NCBI GenBank assembly: GCA_018292915.2
Contig: JACVVK020000337.1
Span: 32,501 to 96,500, forward strand
Reading direction: 5' to 3'
From: Batillaria attramentaria
Taxonomy: Eukaryota; Mollusca; Gastropoda; Batillariidae
DNA: 64,000 nucleotides
Position 1 is the first letter of the stretch. Each line of letters starts with the position of its first letter. This document shows, one piece after another, positions 1 through 10,270 of this stretch. Made by a program: the position numbers and the translations under genes. The notes under the pieces are model-generated. The model did not search any database. It was given only the letters and a program-made list of their open reading frames with translations, and was not told where the DNA came from.

Positions 1-261
1 GTCCTTTAACCTGATACCACAGGGCAAGCCCCAGGCCACAACCCCGTCCCTTTACTGTGCCGTGTACTGGCAAAATACAGTACGTCCATGACATCATTGT
101 ATGGGAAAAGGGGTGATTTCAAGATGAAAGAGATTGACGCGTGACGCGTGATGGTCATATTTCCTCAAATGACGTCAATGGGCTTACTGCTTTCTTTCCA
201 TGTTTCAGTCCCATCAAACAACATGTGCTTCCCGCGAATTAGTCTTTGTAGCTTGCGCAGC

Positions 262-262
<1 letters not shown>

Positions 263-291
<29 letters not shown>
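263..291. repeat. (CTAA)n microsatellite
   Basis: About seven CTAA units. The same tetranucleotide recurs near 43802-43823. Confidence 0.9.
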
Positions 292-292
<1 letters not shown>

Positions 293-527
293 CCCTCGTA
301 ATAGTATCTGGTAAAACGTTGGTCAGACCATGCCATAATTGTGGTCATTATGCCACGACACGCGATTGGCTGAATTCTGGAGGCATGTCCCTTTTGGCTG
401 ACAGGAGTGGAGTGGTCTACTGCAAGAACGAAGCAAATGACCAGCTTTGGACAGCGCATCCGTCGACCATGCTCCATCTCGGGGTTAAAGCTGACTATGT
501 ACAGCACAGCTGAATGCTGAAACTAAC

Positions 528-616
528 CTTGTGGCAGGTGTGATAATCGGTCCATTCCAAACCGTTGGAGTTGACAAACCATGTCCCGTTGGCCGTGCAC
601 TGTCTGGTTGCTTTTT
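528..616 (-). CDS. HormR-domain receptor, third exon in the window (partial gene)
   Basis: This 89-nt exon encodes the last third of a hormone-receptor (HormR/HRM) domain, the extracellular peptide-binding module of class B GPCRs. Visible are Arg-Gln-Cys, then Asn-Gly-Thr-Trp-Phe, then Glu-Trp-Thr-Asp-Tyr-His-Thr-Cys: the family pattern C...G-x-W...W-x-x-Y-x-x-C, close to calcitonin-receptor-like sequences. The acceptor is TTTATGTGTAG and the donor is AAG/GTTAGT. It begins at codon position 2, matching the one-base overhang of the exon at 7133-7325 so that the junction codon is GAA, and it ends in phase 0. Any transmembrane exons must lie beyond position 1. I found no further exon in 1-527. 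Confidence 0.75.
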
Positions 617-807
617 CTACACATAAAGAAACGTTTCTGGATAGACTGTTAAACTGATAGGCCTCACGTTCTATCGTGTAATCGGGGACATTGAATACGA
701 CAAAACGAGACAACAAAAGCAGGTGACAGACAAAGATACACAATCACACAAACAGAAAATACAAAACAGAAAGTCGAAAAAAATCTAAACATAAACTTAG
801 GTGGACA

Positions 808-965
808 AAGAGGGTGGGTGAGGTGGGTGTTTGGGTGTTTAATGTCCTTTTCCACTACATCAGGGTGATATCAAAGAAGGGGCAACGAGAAAAAGGCCAG
901 CACCAATATTTGGCCCCAGCCGGGATTCGAACTCACGACCCGAGGATTGATTTCGACTCTACCAC
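808..965 (-). repeat. SINE-A copy (tRNA-derived SINE)
   Basis: SINE-A is the commonest dispersed element here. In sense it has a tRNA-like head with GGCCGAATGGTAGAGCG (A box) and GAGTTCGAATCC (B box), then GGGCCAAATATTTGTGCTGG, GTCTTTGATATCACCC and GGACGTTAAAC, ending in a CAAACACCCACCC run. This copy is reversed, with a degraded head. It sits 192 bp upstream of the exon at 528-616, inside the large receptor intron. Confidence 0.85.
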
Positions 966-994
966 ACAAGCAAGCAGTTCACCCACACTTAAAC

Positions 995-1238
995 TTAACC
1001 CTTAACAGCCCGAACCCGACCACCCCCTTCCCGCTATAATTATGCTAAGACTTGTTAAAAAGAACAAACCACTGCACACCAGCAGGAGCCATTACAAGCC
1101 ACTATTACGCAAGGCGTGGGCCTTCCCCGCTAGGCCTGAGACCGCTGCGGATTGCATAATAGTGGCTTGAAGTGGCTTCTAGTGATCTGAATATTTCAAC
1201 TAAAATGTAGTTTTTTGGCATGAGCTTTTAAGAGTTAA
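995..1238. mobile_element. MITE bounded by TTAA, copy A (piggyBac-like target)
   Basis: A 244-bp non-coding element flanked by TTAA on both sides. Its inverted ends resemble TTAACTCTTAACAGCCC, and it has a second internal inverted pair (AGCCACTATTA / TAATAGTGGCT) around a GGCGTGGGCCTTCCCCGC core. Copy B lies in the opposite orientation at 12208-12437, where the empty target can also be seen. TTAA target use is typical of the piggyBac superfamily; no transposase is present. Confidence 0.7.
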
Positions 1239-1369
1239 AGGCTTTAGAATAAAACGTTTGCTCACTAATTAGAATAATACATCCAGCGAGGAAAAAAAAA
1301 ACCCAGACACACGAAAAAAACTTCTGAAGATTTTTATTTTATTTATTTATTTTTACTACTTCATTATCC

Positions 1370-1665
1370 CTTTTCGGGAAAATCGGGCTGCTTACCCCGG
1401 GGGAAACGCGTCGCCTCGGTGCAGTGCCACCCAATACCTATCCTATATTTTTTTTTACAATTTTGCTGGGGGAGGAAAGCCTGATAACCCGGAGAGAAAC
1501 CTCCGATGAGCAGCCCGGTAACTAGGAAAAAACCGGTATCACATATCACAAGCTCGACCTGGGCTCGAACCCACGCTTCATTGCCATGACATTGGTGACG
1601 GCCGTTCAGTTGCGCAGTGACTAAATCCGACGCGCTACCTATTAGACCAACGCTCACCCCGCAGG
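1370..1665 (-). repeat. tRNA-headed SINE with a shared CCCCGGGGG body
   Basis: Read on the minus strand, the head has GAGCGTTGGTCTAATAGGTA (A-box-like) and GGGTTCGAGCCC (B box), with extra sequence between them. The body ends in a block with GGCGACGCGTTTCCCCC and GGTAAGCAGCC. Nearly the same block ends the 5S-headed SINE at 14495-14968, so two different Pol III heads share one body. Confidence 0.65.
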
Positions 1666-2253
1666 TGCCTTCAAAAACCTTTATACTAAGAAACACTCAA
1701 TATTAAACTCTAACCTTACAGAAACTTTCAATATGTATCTCGATGCAGGTAAAGAGATCTGACCTACCTAGAGTCCACCCTGTACACGTGCTTTCACCTT
1801 TTGAGTTGTCAGCTTTCTTAAAATGTGTCAAACCGTTAACGGATCACAGTTTCATGGATTCAGAAATGGAAACTGGGATTAGCGCCTCGACAAACTGCCT
1901 GAGAACTCTCCTTAGCGTATTTGATATATCATTTATAAAAAACAGAGGTTGACACCGTTAGTATATTAGACAGGTGGGTGAGGACTAGACACTTAAAATG
2001 TGACACGTGCAAGGCTTACTGGTGCAATCGAGGACAGACCAGGCCAGGTGTGGGTAACGTAGTGGTTTCACCTTTCATATCTGATATGCTCAATGAAAGA
2101 ACTCCCGATAAAGAAAAAAAAGTTGAAAAGAATCTGCACTTACGGACTGAAACATTTCATTCGCGTGCGCAAACGTCATGGACATGTAAGCAAAGGATTT
2201 TGCAGTGTCTCCTTAAACTTTCTCCTTAGCGGGCTGATCGAATAATGCACTCT

Positions 2254-2418
2254 CCTCCCCCCTCCCCCCCCCCCCCCCCCCCCCCATTTCACTTGCTTAC
2301 CCATTCCACGCTATCCCTTTTCTCATTAATAATGTATATTTGTATGTTTGATTCATTACGAAGCATGGACCTTGTAGTAGAAGGGACTGTGATACTTTAT
2401 AACTTTATTCCGCAGTAA

Positions 2419-2475
<57 letters not shown>
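2254..2475. repeat. poly-C tract and (CT)n microsatellite
   Basis: Poly-C at about 2262-2285 and (CT)n of about 26 units at 2422-2475, separated by AT-rich unique sequence. Confidence 0.95.
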
Positions 2476-2478
<3 letters not shown>

Positions 2479-2489
2479 AGCTCATATAC

Positions 2490-2825
2490 AATAAATGTGT
2501 TTTAATGCACAAAATTCTAAACGACTCAGCTCCGCAATACTTATCATCTTTCTTTACCTCACGGCATGACTGTGGCCGGACCTCGAGGAACGGTATTTTG
2601 ACGTTACCCCTACCTCGTATTGACCTTTATAAAACTAGTCTCACATTTGCTGGAGCATCACTGTGGAACTCACTTCCGATGCCTATAAAGTCAGCAACTT
2701 CTCTAAAAACATTTAAAGCATTATTACGATGGTATTTGTTTGACTGTCTGTAGTGCGAACTAGTATTTGCAAATTGATGCTCACCATAATGCGTATTCCT
2801 ACTCAGATCGCGTGATGGACTCACT

Positions 2826-2862
<37 letters not shown>

Positions 2863-2950
2863 GCATGCATGTTTGATGTTCCAGGCACGCTCAGTTCCAG
2901 ATGGAACTACAAATGTTTGACCTTGACACAGTGTGTGTACGCGCGCGCGC

Positions 2951-3039
<89 letters not shown>

Positions 3040-3232
3040 CATGACTGTGTTCTCTTGTTCCAGATGTATTTTCTTCAATTTTGTTGTCTCTCTTTTTATG
3101 TCTTTTTATTCTTATTATTTGCTTTTCTCTAATCTTTCGTAGTATTAGCAACGGCAAGTTTGCAAACTGACGTACTTTCTGTCAAAACTTTTACCGTTGA
3201 GAAATAAAGTTTCATCATCATCATCATCTCTC
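2490..3232 (+). mobile_element. LINE 3' end: reverse-transcriptase C-terminal tail and 3' UTR
   Basis: The open frame at 2505-2753 reads Lys-Ile-Leu-Asn-Asp...Pro-Gln-Tyr-Leu...Leu-Trp-Asn-Ser-Leu-Pro...Leu-Lys-Thr-Phe-Lys, the conserved C-terminus of Jockey/CR1-type non-LTR retrotransposon ORF2 proteins. It stops at 2753. The 3' UTR, itself interrupted by microsatellites, ends with AATAAAG and an (ATC)n tail at about 3205-3230. The element is 5'-truncated and dead. Related tails occur at 14085-14275 and 44080-44165. Confidence 0.75.
2831..3039. repeat. (CT)n, (CG)n and (TG)n compound microsatellite
   Basis: (CT)n at 2831-2860. After a 79-bp spacer come (CG)n of about 13 units at 2940-2965 and a long (TG)n to 3039. 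The alternating CG/TG run is the classic Z-DNA-prone type. Confidence 0.95.
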
Positions 3233-3235
3233 TCT

Positions 3236-3382
3236 CTCCTGATGCTCGGGTCGTGAGTTCGTATCCCGGCTGAAGCCAAATTTTTGTGCTGGCTTTTTCG
3301 TCGTTGCCCCGTCTTTGATATCACCCGTATGTGGTGGAAAAGGACGTTAAACCCCCAAACACCCACTCACCCACCCATCCAC
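3236..3382 (+). repeat. SINE-A copy, head truncated
   Basis: Starts inside the tRNA-like part (GATGCTCGGGTCGTGAGTTC), then carries the full body to the CACCCA run. It abuts the LINE tail on its left. Confidence 0.85.
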
Positions 3383-3424
3383 CCCATCCTCTCTCTTTCC
3401 GTCATGCCTAAGCTTTTCCGCCAA

Positions 3425-3486
3425 GAAACAGGTACCGGCACATTTCGTACCGCGCACGAGTAGGCCACGTTTCCGATTCTTTTTCG
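3425..3486 (+). repeat. Left flank of the element that carries the 27-bp minisatellite
   Basis: CACATTTCGTACCGCGCA and CACGTTT in this stretch recur, in reverse complement, at about 10143-10190 beside a single minisatellite unit. The repeat array therefore grew inside an older dispersed element. Confidence 0.7.
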
Positions 3487-6400
3487 CTTTTGGCCCTGTA
3501 TGCGAACTTCAGGCTTTTAGCCCTGTATGCGAAATTCAGGCTTTTAGCCCTGTATGCGAAATTCAGGCTTTTAGCCCTGTATGCGAAATTCAGGCTTTTA
3601 GCCCTGAATGCGAAATTCAGGCTTTTAGCCCTGTATGCGAAATTCAGGCTTTTAGCCCTGTATGCGAAATTCAGGCTTTTGGCTCTGTATCCGAAATTCA
3701 GGCTTTTGGCTCTGTATGCGAAATTCAGGCTTTTGGCCCTGTATGCGAAATTCAGGCTTTTGGCTCTGTATGCGAAATTCAGGCTTTTGGCTCTGTATGC
3801 GAAATTCAGGCTTTTGGCCCTGTATGCGAAATTCAGGCTTTTGGCTCTGTATGCGAAATTCAGGCTTTTGGCTCTGTATGCGAAATTCAGGCTTTTGGCC
3901 CTGTATGCGAAATTCAGGCTTTTGGCTCTGTATGCGAAATTCAGGCTTTTGGCTCTGTATGCGAAATTCAGGCTTTTGGCCCTGTATGCGAAATTCAGGC
4001 TTTTGGCCCTGTATGCGAAATTCAGGCTTTTAGCCCTGTATGCGAAATTCAGGCTTTTGGCCCTGTATGCGAAATTCAGGCTTTTGGCCCTGTATGCGAA
4101 ATTCAGGCTTTTAGCCCTGTATGCGAAATTCAGGCTTTTAGCCCTGTATGCGAAATTCAGGCTTTTGGCCCTGTATGCGAAATTCAGGCTTTTGGCCCTG
4201 TATGCGAAAATTCAGGCTTTTAGCCCTGTATGCGAAATTCAGGCTTTTGGCCCTGTATGCGAAATTCAGGCTTTTAGCCCTGTATGCGAAATTCAGGCTT
4301 TTAGCCCTGTATGCGAAATTCAGGCTTTTGGCCCTGTATGCGAAATTCAGGCTTTTAGCTCTGTATGCGAAATTCAGGCTTTTAGCTCTGTATGCGAAAT
4401 TCAGGCTTTTGGCCCTGTATGCGAAATTCAGGCTTTTAGCTCTGTATGCGAAATTCAGGCTTTTGGCCCTGTATGCGAAATTCAGGCTTTTAGCCCTGTA
4501 TGCGAAATTCAGGCTTTTGGCCCTGTATGCGAAATTCAGGCTTTTGGCTCTGTATGTGAAATTCAGGCTTTTAGCTCTGTATGCGAAATTCAGGCTTTTG
4601 GCCCTGTATGCGAAATTCAGGCTTTTAGCCCTGTATGCGAAATTCAGGCTTTTGGCTCTGTATGTGAAATTCAGGCTTTTGGCTCTGTATGTGAAATTCA
4701 GGCTTTTGGCTCTGTATGTGAAATTCAGGCTTTTAGCTCTGTATGCGAAATTCAGGCTTTTGGCTCTGTATGTGAAATTCAGGCTTTTGGCTCTGTATGT
4801 GAAATTCAGGCTTTTAGCTCTGTATGCGAAATTCAGGCTTTTAGCCCTGTATGCGAAATTCAGGCTTTTGGCCCTGTATGCGAAATTCAGGCTTTTGGCT
4901 CTGTATGTGAAATTCAGGCTTTTAGCTCTGTATGCGAAATTCAGGCTTTTGGCCCTGTATGCGAAATTCAGGCTTTTAGCCCTGTATGCGAAATTCAGGC
5001 TTTTGGCTCTGTATGTGAAATTCAGGCTTTTGGCTCTGTATGTGAAATTCAGGCTTTTAGCCCTGTATGCGAAATTCAGGCTTTTGGCTCTGTATGTGAA
5101 ATTCAGGCTTTTGGCTCTGTATGTGAAATTCAGGCTTTTAGCCCTGTATGCGAAATTCAGGCTTTTGGCTTTGTATGTGAAATTCAGGCTTTTGGCTCTG
5201 TATGTGAAATTCAGGCTTTTAGCCCTGTATGCGAAATTCAGGCTTTTAGCTCTGTATGTGAAATTCAGGCTTTTAGCTCTGTATGTGAAATTCAGGCTTT
5301 TAGCCCTGTATGCGAAATTCAGGCTTTTGGCTCTGTATGTGAAATTCAGGCTTTTGGCTCTGTATGTGAAATTCAGGCTTTTAGCCCTGTATGCGAAATT
5401 CAGGCTTTTGGCTCTGTATGCGAAATTCAGGCTTTTAGGCTCTGTATGTGAAATTCAGGCTTTTAGCCCTGTATGCGAAATTCAGGCTTTTAGCTCTGTA
5501 TGTGAAATTCAGGCTTTTAGGCTCTGTATGTGAAATTCAGGCTTTAGCCCTGTATGCGAAATTCAGGCTTTTAGGCTCTGTATGTGAAATTCAGGCTTTT
5601 GGCCCTGTATGTGAAATTCAGGCTTTTAGCTCTGTATGCGAAATTCAGGCTTTTGGCCCTGTATGTGAAATTCAGGCTTTTGGCTCTGTATGTGAAATTC
5701 AGGCTTTTGGCTCTGTATGTGAAATTCAGGCTTTTAGCTCTGTATGTGAAATTCAGGCTTTTAGCCCTGTATGTGAAATTCAGGCTTTTGGCTCTGTATG
5801 TGAAATTCAGGCTTTTGGCTCTGTATGTGAAATTCAGGCTTTTGGCTCTGTATGTGAAATTCAGGCTTTTAGCTCTGTATGTGAAATTCAGGCTTTTAGG
5901 CCCTGTATGTGAAATTCAGGCTTTTGGCCTCTGTATGTGAAATTCAGGCTTTTGGCTCTGTATGTGAAATTCAGGCTTTTAGCCCTGTATGTGAAATTCA
6001 GGCTTTTGCTCCTGTATGCTGAAATTCAGGCTTTTGGCTCTGTATGTGAAATTCAGGCTTTTAGCCCTGTATGTGAAATTCAGGCTTTTGGCTCTGTATG
6101 TGAAATTCAGGCTTTTGGCTCTGTATGTGAAATTCAGGCTTTTGGCTCTGTATGTGAAATTCAGGCTTTTGGCCCTGTATGCGAAATTCAGGCTTTTGGC
6201 TCTGTATGTGAAATTCAGGCTTTTGGCTCTGTATGTGAAATTCAGGCTTTTAGCCCTGTATGTGAAATTCAGGCTTTTGGCTCTGTATGTGAAATTCAGG
6301 CTTTTAGCCCTGTATGTGAAATTCAGGCTTTTGGCTCTGTATGTGAAATTCAGGCTTTTAGCCCTGTATGTGAAATTCAGGCTTTTGGCTCTGTATGTGA

Positions 6401-6759
6401 AATTCAGGCTTTTAGCCCTGTATGTGAAATTCAGGCTTTTAGCCCTGTATGCGAAATTCAGGCTTTTGGCCCTGTATGCGAAATTCAGGCTTTTAGCCCT
6501 GTATGTGAAATTCAGGCTTTTAGCCCTGTATGCGAAATTCAGGCTTTTGGCCCTGTATGCGAAATTCAGGCTTTTAGCCCTGTATGCGAAATTCAGGCTT
6601 TTAGCCCTGTATGCGAAATTCAGGCTTTTAGCCCTGTATGCGAAATTCAGGCTTTTAGCCCTGTATGCGAAATTCAGGCTTTTAGCCCTGTATGCGAAAT
6701 TCAGGCTTTTAGCCCTGTATGCGAAATTCAGGCTTTTAGCCCTGTATGCGAAATTCAGG
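3487..6759 (+). repeat. 27-bp minisatellite, 121 units
   Basis: Each unit begins CTTTTRGCYCTG, continues TATGYG and ends AAATTCAGG. The 3273 bp equal 121 x 27 plus six net single-base insertions, which I located near 4208, 5436, 5517, 5572, 5898, 5926 and 6008-6025, with one deletion near 5540. Variation is almost entirely transitions at three sites (A/G and C/T in RGCYC, and CG/TG in TATGYG). The array lies in the large intron of the HormR receptor gene, on the opposite strand. Because 27 is divisible by 3, two or more frames stay open for hundreds of codons; these are not genes. Confidence 0.98.
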
Positions 6760-6960
6760 CAAGATTAACGGCTCCTTGACAGCTCTTACTGCAGCACACA
6801 CGAGTACAATTATATTCAAAGTGCATCACCCCCACTAAGCCAACTTTAAATCAATGCAGACATAACTTAATTATTTATGATTTATTTTTTAGTGAGGCCA
6901 CGGGCACACAGCCCCAAACTTACCCGGTAGGAATTGGGTTAACATCACTCAATCAAACTC
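6760..6960 (+). repeat. Right flank of the minisatellite carrier element
   Basis: Matches the reverse complement of about 9935-10117 closely. Shared blocks include GCAAGA(C/T)TAAC, CTTGACA, TACTGCAGCA, GAGTACAAT, TTTAAATC, TTTTTTAGTGA and CCCCAAACTTAC. The other copy has a tRNA-like segment just beyond this point, so the carrier is probably a SINE. Confidence 0.65.
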
Positions 6961-7132
6961 CAACTCCCTGAAATCGCCTAACTCGGGAACCAAGCCCATG
7001 ATAGCTCTTGAAGGTATGACATCGACATCTTAAGCCACGTGACTGGGGTTAGAAAACTCACAAACACCCACCCATCCACCCGACTCCCTGTTTGAAAGGA
7101 CAGCGCGGCAAAGGAGATAATTATGGTTGTAC

Positions 7133-7325
7133 CTGTTGTATCCGTGTTGAATCGTCTCCTGAGAAAAGCGGGACAGGAGATCAGAGCGTTCTGGCCGGGC
7201 CGAGTGGCATCTACACACGAGTATCCATCCCACGTCATCGGGCACTGACCATCACGCGTGACGTCAACAGTCTCTGTCGTAACCAACTCTTGTTGCTGCT
7301 GCTTTTTGCAGCACTGGACAGCATC
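7133..7325 (-). CDS. HormR-domain receptor, second exon in the window
   Basis: This 193-nt exon opens in phase 0 with Asp-Ala-Val-Gln-Cys-Cys, a Lys/Gln-rich linker and a Thr-rich linker. It then carries the first two thirds of the HormR domain: Cys-Pro-Met-Thr-Trp-Asp-Gly-Tyr-Ser-Cys and Ile-Ser-Cys-Pro. CPxTWDG...C...CP is the diagnostic HormR motif. The acceptor is CTTTATAG/GATG and the donor is ACAG/GTACAA, leaving one base that completes GAA with the exon at 528-616. Together the two exons give all six Cys of a HormR fold. The downstream intron is 6.5 kb and holds the 27-bp minisatellite; the upstream intron is 473 bp and mostly homopolymer. The splice sites are inferred from reading frame and motifs. 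Confidence 0.8.
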
Positions 7326-7369
7326 CTATAAAGACAAGACTATGATGGTTGCCTTGGTATTTGTGGTTG

Positions 7370-7530
7370 GAGGAGGGGGGGGGGGTGAGGGGGAGGGGGG
7401 GAGTGAGGGTTTCAATTTTTGTCGTCAGTTTTTCTCGAATTCTGACTTTTTAATAAAAGAGTATCCATTGTATTTCGGAATGAGATTATCCAATGTGCAT
7501 AGACATCCCCCACCCCTACCTCCCCCCTCG

Positions 7531-7562
<32 letters not shown>

Positions 7563-7625
7563 AAATAAATAAAAAAATAAAAAATAAAATAAAAAAAAAA
7601 AATAAAAAAATAAATAAATAAATAG
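7370..7625. repeat. Poly-G, poly-C and A-rich low complexity in an intron
   Basis: G-rich run near 7373-7402, C-rich run near 7505-7550 and (A)n/(TAAA)n to 7624. They fill much of the short intron between the first two recognised receptor exons. Confidence 0.9.
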
Positions 7626-7798
7626 TCAATAATAGTGTTGAGGCTTTGCATATTTTCTTTCTACCGTGAGGATGATTTCAAAGACGGAAGACAATCGGAA
7701 AATAGCCTGTACAAATTTTAGCCCTGTCGGAATACAACCCCTGTTCTCTTCTGATCACGAGTCAAAAAAGAAAGAAAAATCACAAGAAGTCATCTTAC

Positions 7799-8119
7799 CC
7801 GACAGCACGCTTTCCAGTCCGCACACACATCTTCCGTCAACCCAGAACTAGAACACACAGAATCCATGGACGTCTCATTCCGCGGCGCAGGAATAACGAC
7901 CGTTCTCCTATCGTCCACGCGGAGCAACACGGTGAAGCCCATCGTTGGAACCGTTATGTTCTGGAACGGCCAGGTTCTGTTGGGCTGGAGGTACAGGAGG
8001 CACCAGGAACATGTGTGGATTTCGAAGTCGTCTGGACGAAAATGTCCTATTCGGTCTCTGCACTGTGCTGGAGCTGATGCAGCGACGGTTTGGGACTGTG
8101 TTGATGTGGACGCGTTGGT
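7799..8119 (-). CDS. HormR-domain receptor, first recognised exon (ectodomain)
   Basis: This 321-nt, 107-codon exon is phase 0 at both ends. The acceptor is a long pyrimidine run ending CTGCACCAG and the donor is GTCGG/GTAAGA. It encodes an extracellular segment with Thr/Ser at the start, then a Cys, then His-Thr-Cys-Ser-Trp-Cys, N-glycosylation sites (NRT, NIT, NET), a beta-rich stretch, and at the end Ser-Val-Cys...Asp-Val-Cys-Ala-Asp-Trp-Lys-Ala-Cys-Cys-Arg. The Cys-x(n)-Trp-Lys-x-Cys-Cys ending, followed in the next exon by another Cys-Cys, matches my recollection of molluscan receptors with a Cys-pair region before HormR. No signal peptide exon was found upstream, so the start is missing or unrecognised. 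A 3' SINE fragment lies 99 bp upstream. Confidence 0.7.
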
Positions 8120-8217
8120 CTGGTGCAGAGACAGAAAAGAAGAAATGGCTGATTGTATATCCGGTGTATATAGAAGCGGAAAATTCTTCCCAGAGAAACG
8201 AGCGATGAAAAGACTGC

Positions 8218-8335
8218 TCGTCTCCATCATCATGCATAATAAAAATTGCCTCAGCTTTCTCCGTGGACTCCACCCATGACCAGGGAGGAACGACACTGGA
8301 GCTGGCAAAGAGTTAGGGCAGCAAAGAAAAAAACT
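8218..8335 (+). repeat. SINE-C 3' end
   Basis: About 118 bp from CTCGTCTCCATCATCATGCA to GGGCAGCAAAGAAAAAAAC. It matches the last part of the full SINE-C at 28255-28745, including ATAATAAAAATTGCCTCAG and AAAGAGTT(A/G)GGGCAGC. It lies just upstream of the first recognised receptor exon. Confidence 0.8.
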
Positions 8336-9880
8336 GCTTGTTTTATATACACCAAACCCCTTCTCACCCTGCCCAGGGGGAAGGGGGGGGGGAGAGTGAG
8401 GGCAGTTACGGACACGTGTTGTACAAGAAAATTTTCGATTGTGTTCTTCCTCTGCCTCTTGGGTCCTACTTTACAATTTTACTTTTACTTTGACAACACC
8501 CACGAGTCATTCAAGAAACAAAACCCAGCTCCCAAATAAAGAGTAGAAGTCGTATCAGATCGAACATTCTTTTTAGTGACAAAAGTGCCCTAACATTATT
8601 TCAGCAGAATCATGGACTGAAGGAAGAAAAGGATACAGGACAGATTTGGAATTTTACCTATTAAACTGATTTCGCAGGTATTGCAATGCAATGACAAAAG
8701 CGCTGTGAAAAGCTTACACGTAGTCTCGACAGTATTTTGTGTGGATCTAACCTTCTTGTGTCAGTTTTTCTACGCGTCATCATGGCGTGGACTGACACTA
8801 AACTGAACAGCTGCTTGGTCTTTCTACAAGTCAGTACAAAAGAAAACGTACAGTCATGTACTTACGAGGTGGACAATCAAGCAGGCCAAAATAGAAACAC
8901 ACAACAGAACTGAAGGGTGGCTCCCACACTTGAAACATCTCGTCCGGTATTTGGTATCCATGCTGCTGCTAATGCTTCTTTGCGTTTACATCAGCCCTGC
9001 CCAAAACAAAAACACTATTTACAACATTAACTAGAACAAGGGTCACAGCGTCTTTTTCTAATGCTGTTGCGTTATCTCGCTCCTGTTTTATTTTAAGATC
9101 GTTTGATAACCTTGAAATGCCGATAAGATCCTTACTGGTCATATCGGTCACCAAAAATGGGCTTCCGTACACTCAGGACATAGGAACGGTTAGAACACAA
9201 TACTTCTCAAATAGAAAATCGTGTGGCATAGTGCCACTACTGGCACTAAGGTCCTGGTTCTGTACTAACAATAGAAATTGGTAGAGATAAGTCTTTGTTT
9301 TAAAGGAATTATTCCCATTTTCTTCATACAATTCCGACAAGTCAGTTACGGAACAGACATTGTACTGGCCCTAATTATGAGTTTGTAACGATATTTGTGT
9401 TGTTTTTATTGACGTTGGATCTTAAGAATTGTAGAATGTAAGCTGTGAGTACAAAGACGATTTTCCATTTTATACCTGTTATTCCATGGACAATAAAATA
9501 TTTTTGAATTTGAATTGAATTTCGCAAATAGAAGTTTTTCGGAAAAAAACACAGCTAAATAATTGAAAACAAAGCAACTACCCGTTTTGTGTACAACTGA
9601 AATGAGCAAAAAAGCTAGATGGTGGTTTTGATTAAAGCATGCTTATTCTTTTAGACTGTTGAGATACAAAGCATTTGAGGCACGTGAGGCACGAAGCATT
9701 TAAGACCCTATGGGCATTTTGGACGCTGGAGGAACAAGGTATTGGAAAACACGTGACGCACAAGAATGCGACCGCTTCTAACAGAAATCAAAGCTCCCAA
9801 ACACATGCGGTGGAAGAAAAATAAAATCGTGTGCAAGGATGATCATAATTATAATGAAAAAAAAAATCCGTCGAAAGTTC
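8336..9880. other. No gene recognised; one LINE-like tail
   Basis: AT-rich unique sequence. The only item recognised is GACAATAAAATATTTTTGAA followed by (TTGAAT)n near 9490-9524, the 3' tail of a LINE; a similar tail is at about 19912-19948. Short open frames here lack family motifs. Confidence 0.5.
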
Positions 9881-9884
9881 ATCG

Positions 9885-10190
9885 GATTTGAACTTGAGAT
9901 TGCGAACTTTAGAATACTTGGCTAACCTTTGAACTAAAGTCCTACCAAGTAAGTTTGGGGTTGTGTACCAGTGGTTTCACTAAAAAAATAAAATAATAAT
10001 AATCATATTTGAACTATGTTTGCATAGATTTAAATTGGGCTCATTGGAAGTGTAGCACTCTGATTGTACTCATGGTTGCTGCAGTATGAGGTGTCAAGAA
10101 ACCTGTTAGTCTTGCTTGATTTTCGCATACAGGGCCAAAACCAATACAAACTCAAAAACGTGAGATACGCATGCGCGGTACGAAATGTGT
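9885..10190 (-). repeat. Unexpanded copy of the minisatellite carrier element
   Basis: Read on the minus strand it has the same left flank as 3425-3486, exactly one 27-bp-type unit (TTTTGGCCCTGTATGCG then AAAATCAAG, at about 10117-10140), then the same right flank as 6760-6960. It continues into a tRNA-like stretch with TTAGTTCAAAGGTTAGCC and AGTTCAAATCC. It shows the state before array growth. Confidence 0.7.
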
Positions 10191-10215
10191 TTCGTTGTTG
10201 TGAGTGCACATAGAA

Positions 10216-10220
10216 CCTCT

Positions 10221-10267
<47 letters not shown>
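10216..10267. repeat. (CT)n microsatellite
   Basis: About 26 CT units with one CC break. The following kilobase (10268-11500) holds no gene or repeat that I recognise. Confidence 0.95.

Positions 10268-10270
<3 letters not shown>

Noticed and set aside
319..513. Possible next exon of the HormR receptor (minus) or a small plus-strand gene
   Set aside because: The only acceptor-like site (CGTTCTTGCAG) gives the wrong phase after the exon ending at 528, and no TM or receptor motif appears in either strand.
3487..6759. CRISPR-like array
   Set aside because: Units are contiguous, with no unique spacers, and the genome is eukaryotic.
3490..6779. Very long open frames (up to 653 codons) with 9-residue repeats
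   Set aside because: The 27-bp unit length is divisible by 3 and has no stop in two frames, so frames stay open automatically. Several frames are open at once, single-base indels shift them, and the array lies in an intron of the receptor gene.
8969..9172. Minus-strand open frame upstream of the receptor exons
   Set aside because: AT-rich, no Cys, no signal peptide and no convincing splice pair in the needed phase.
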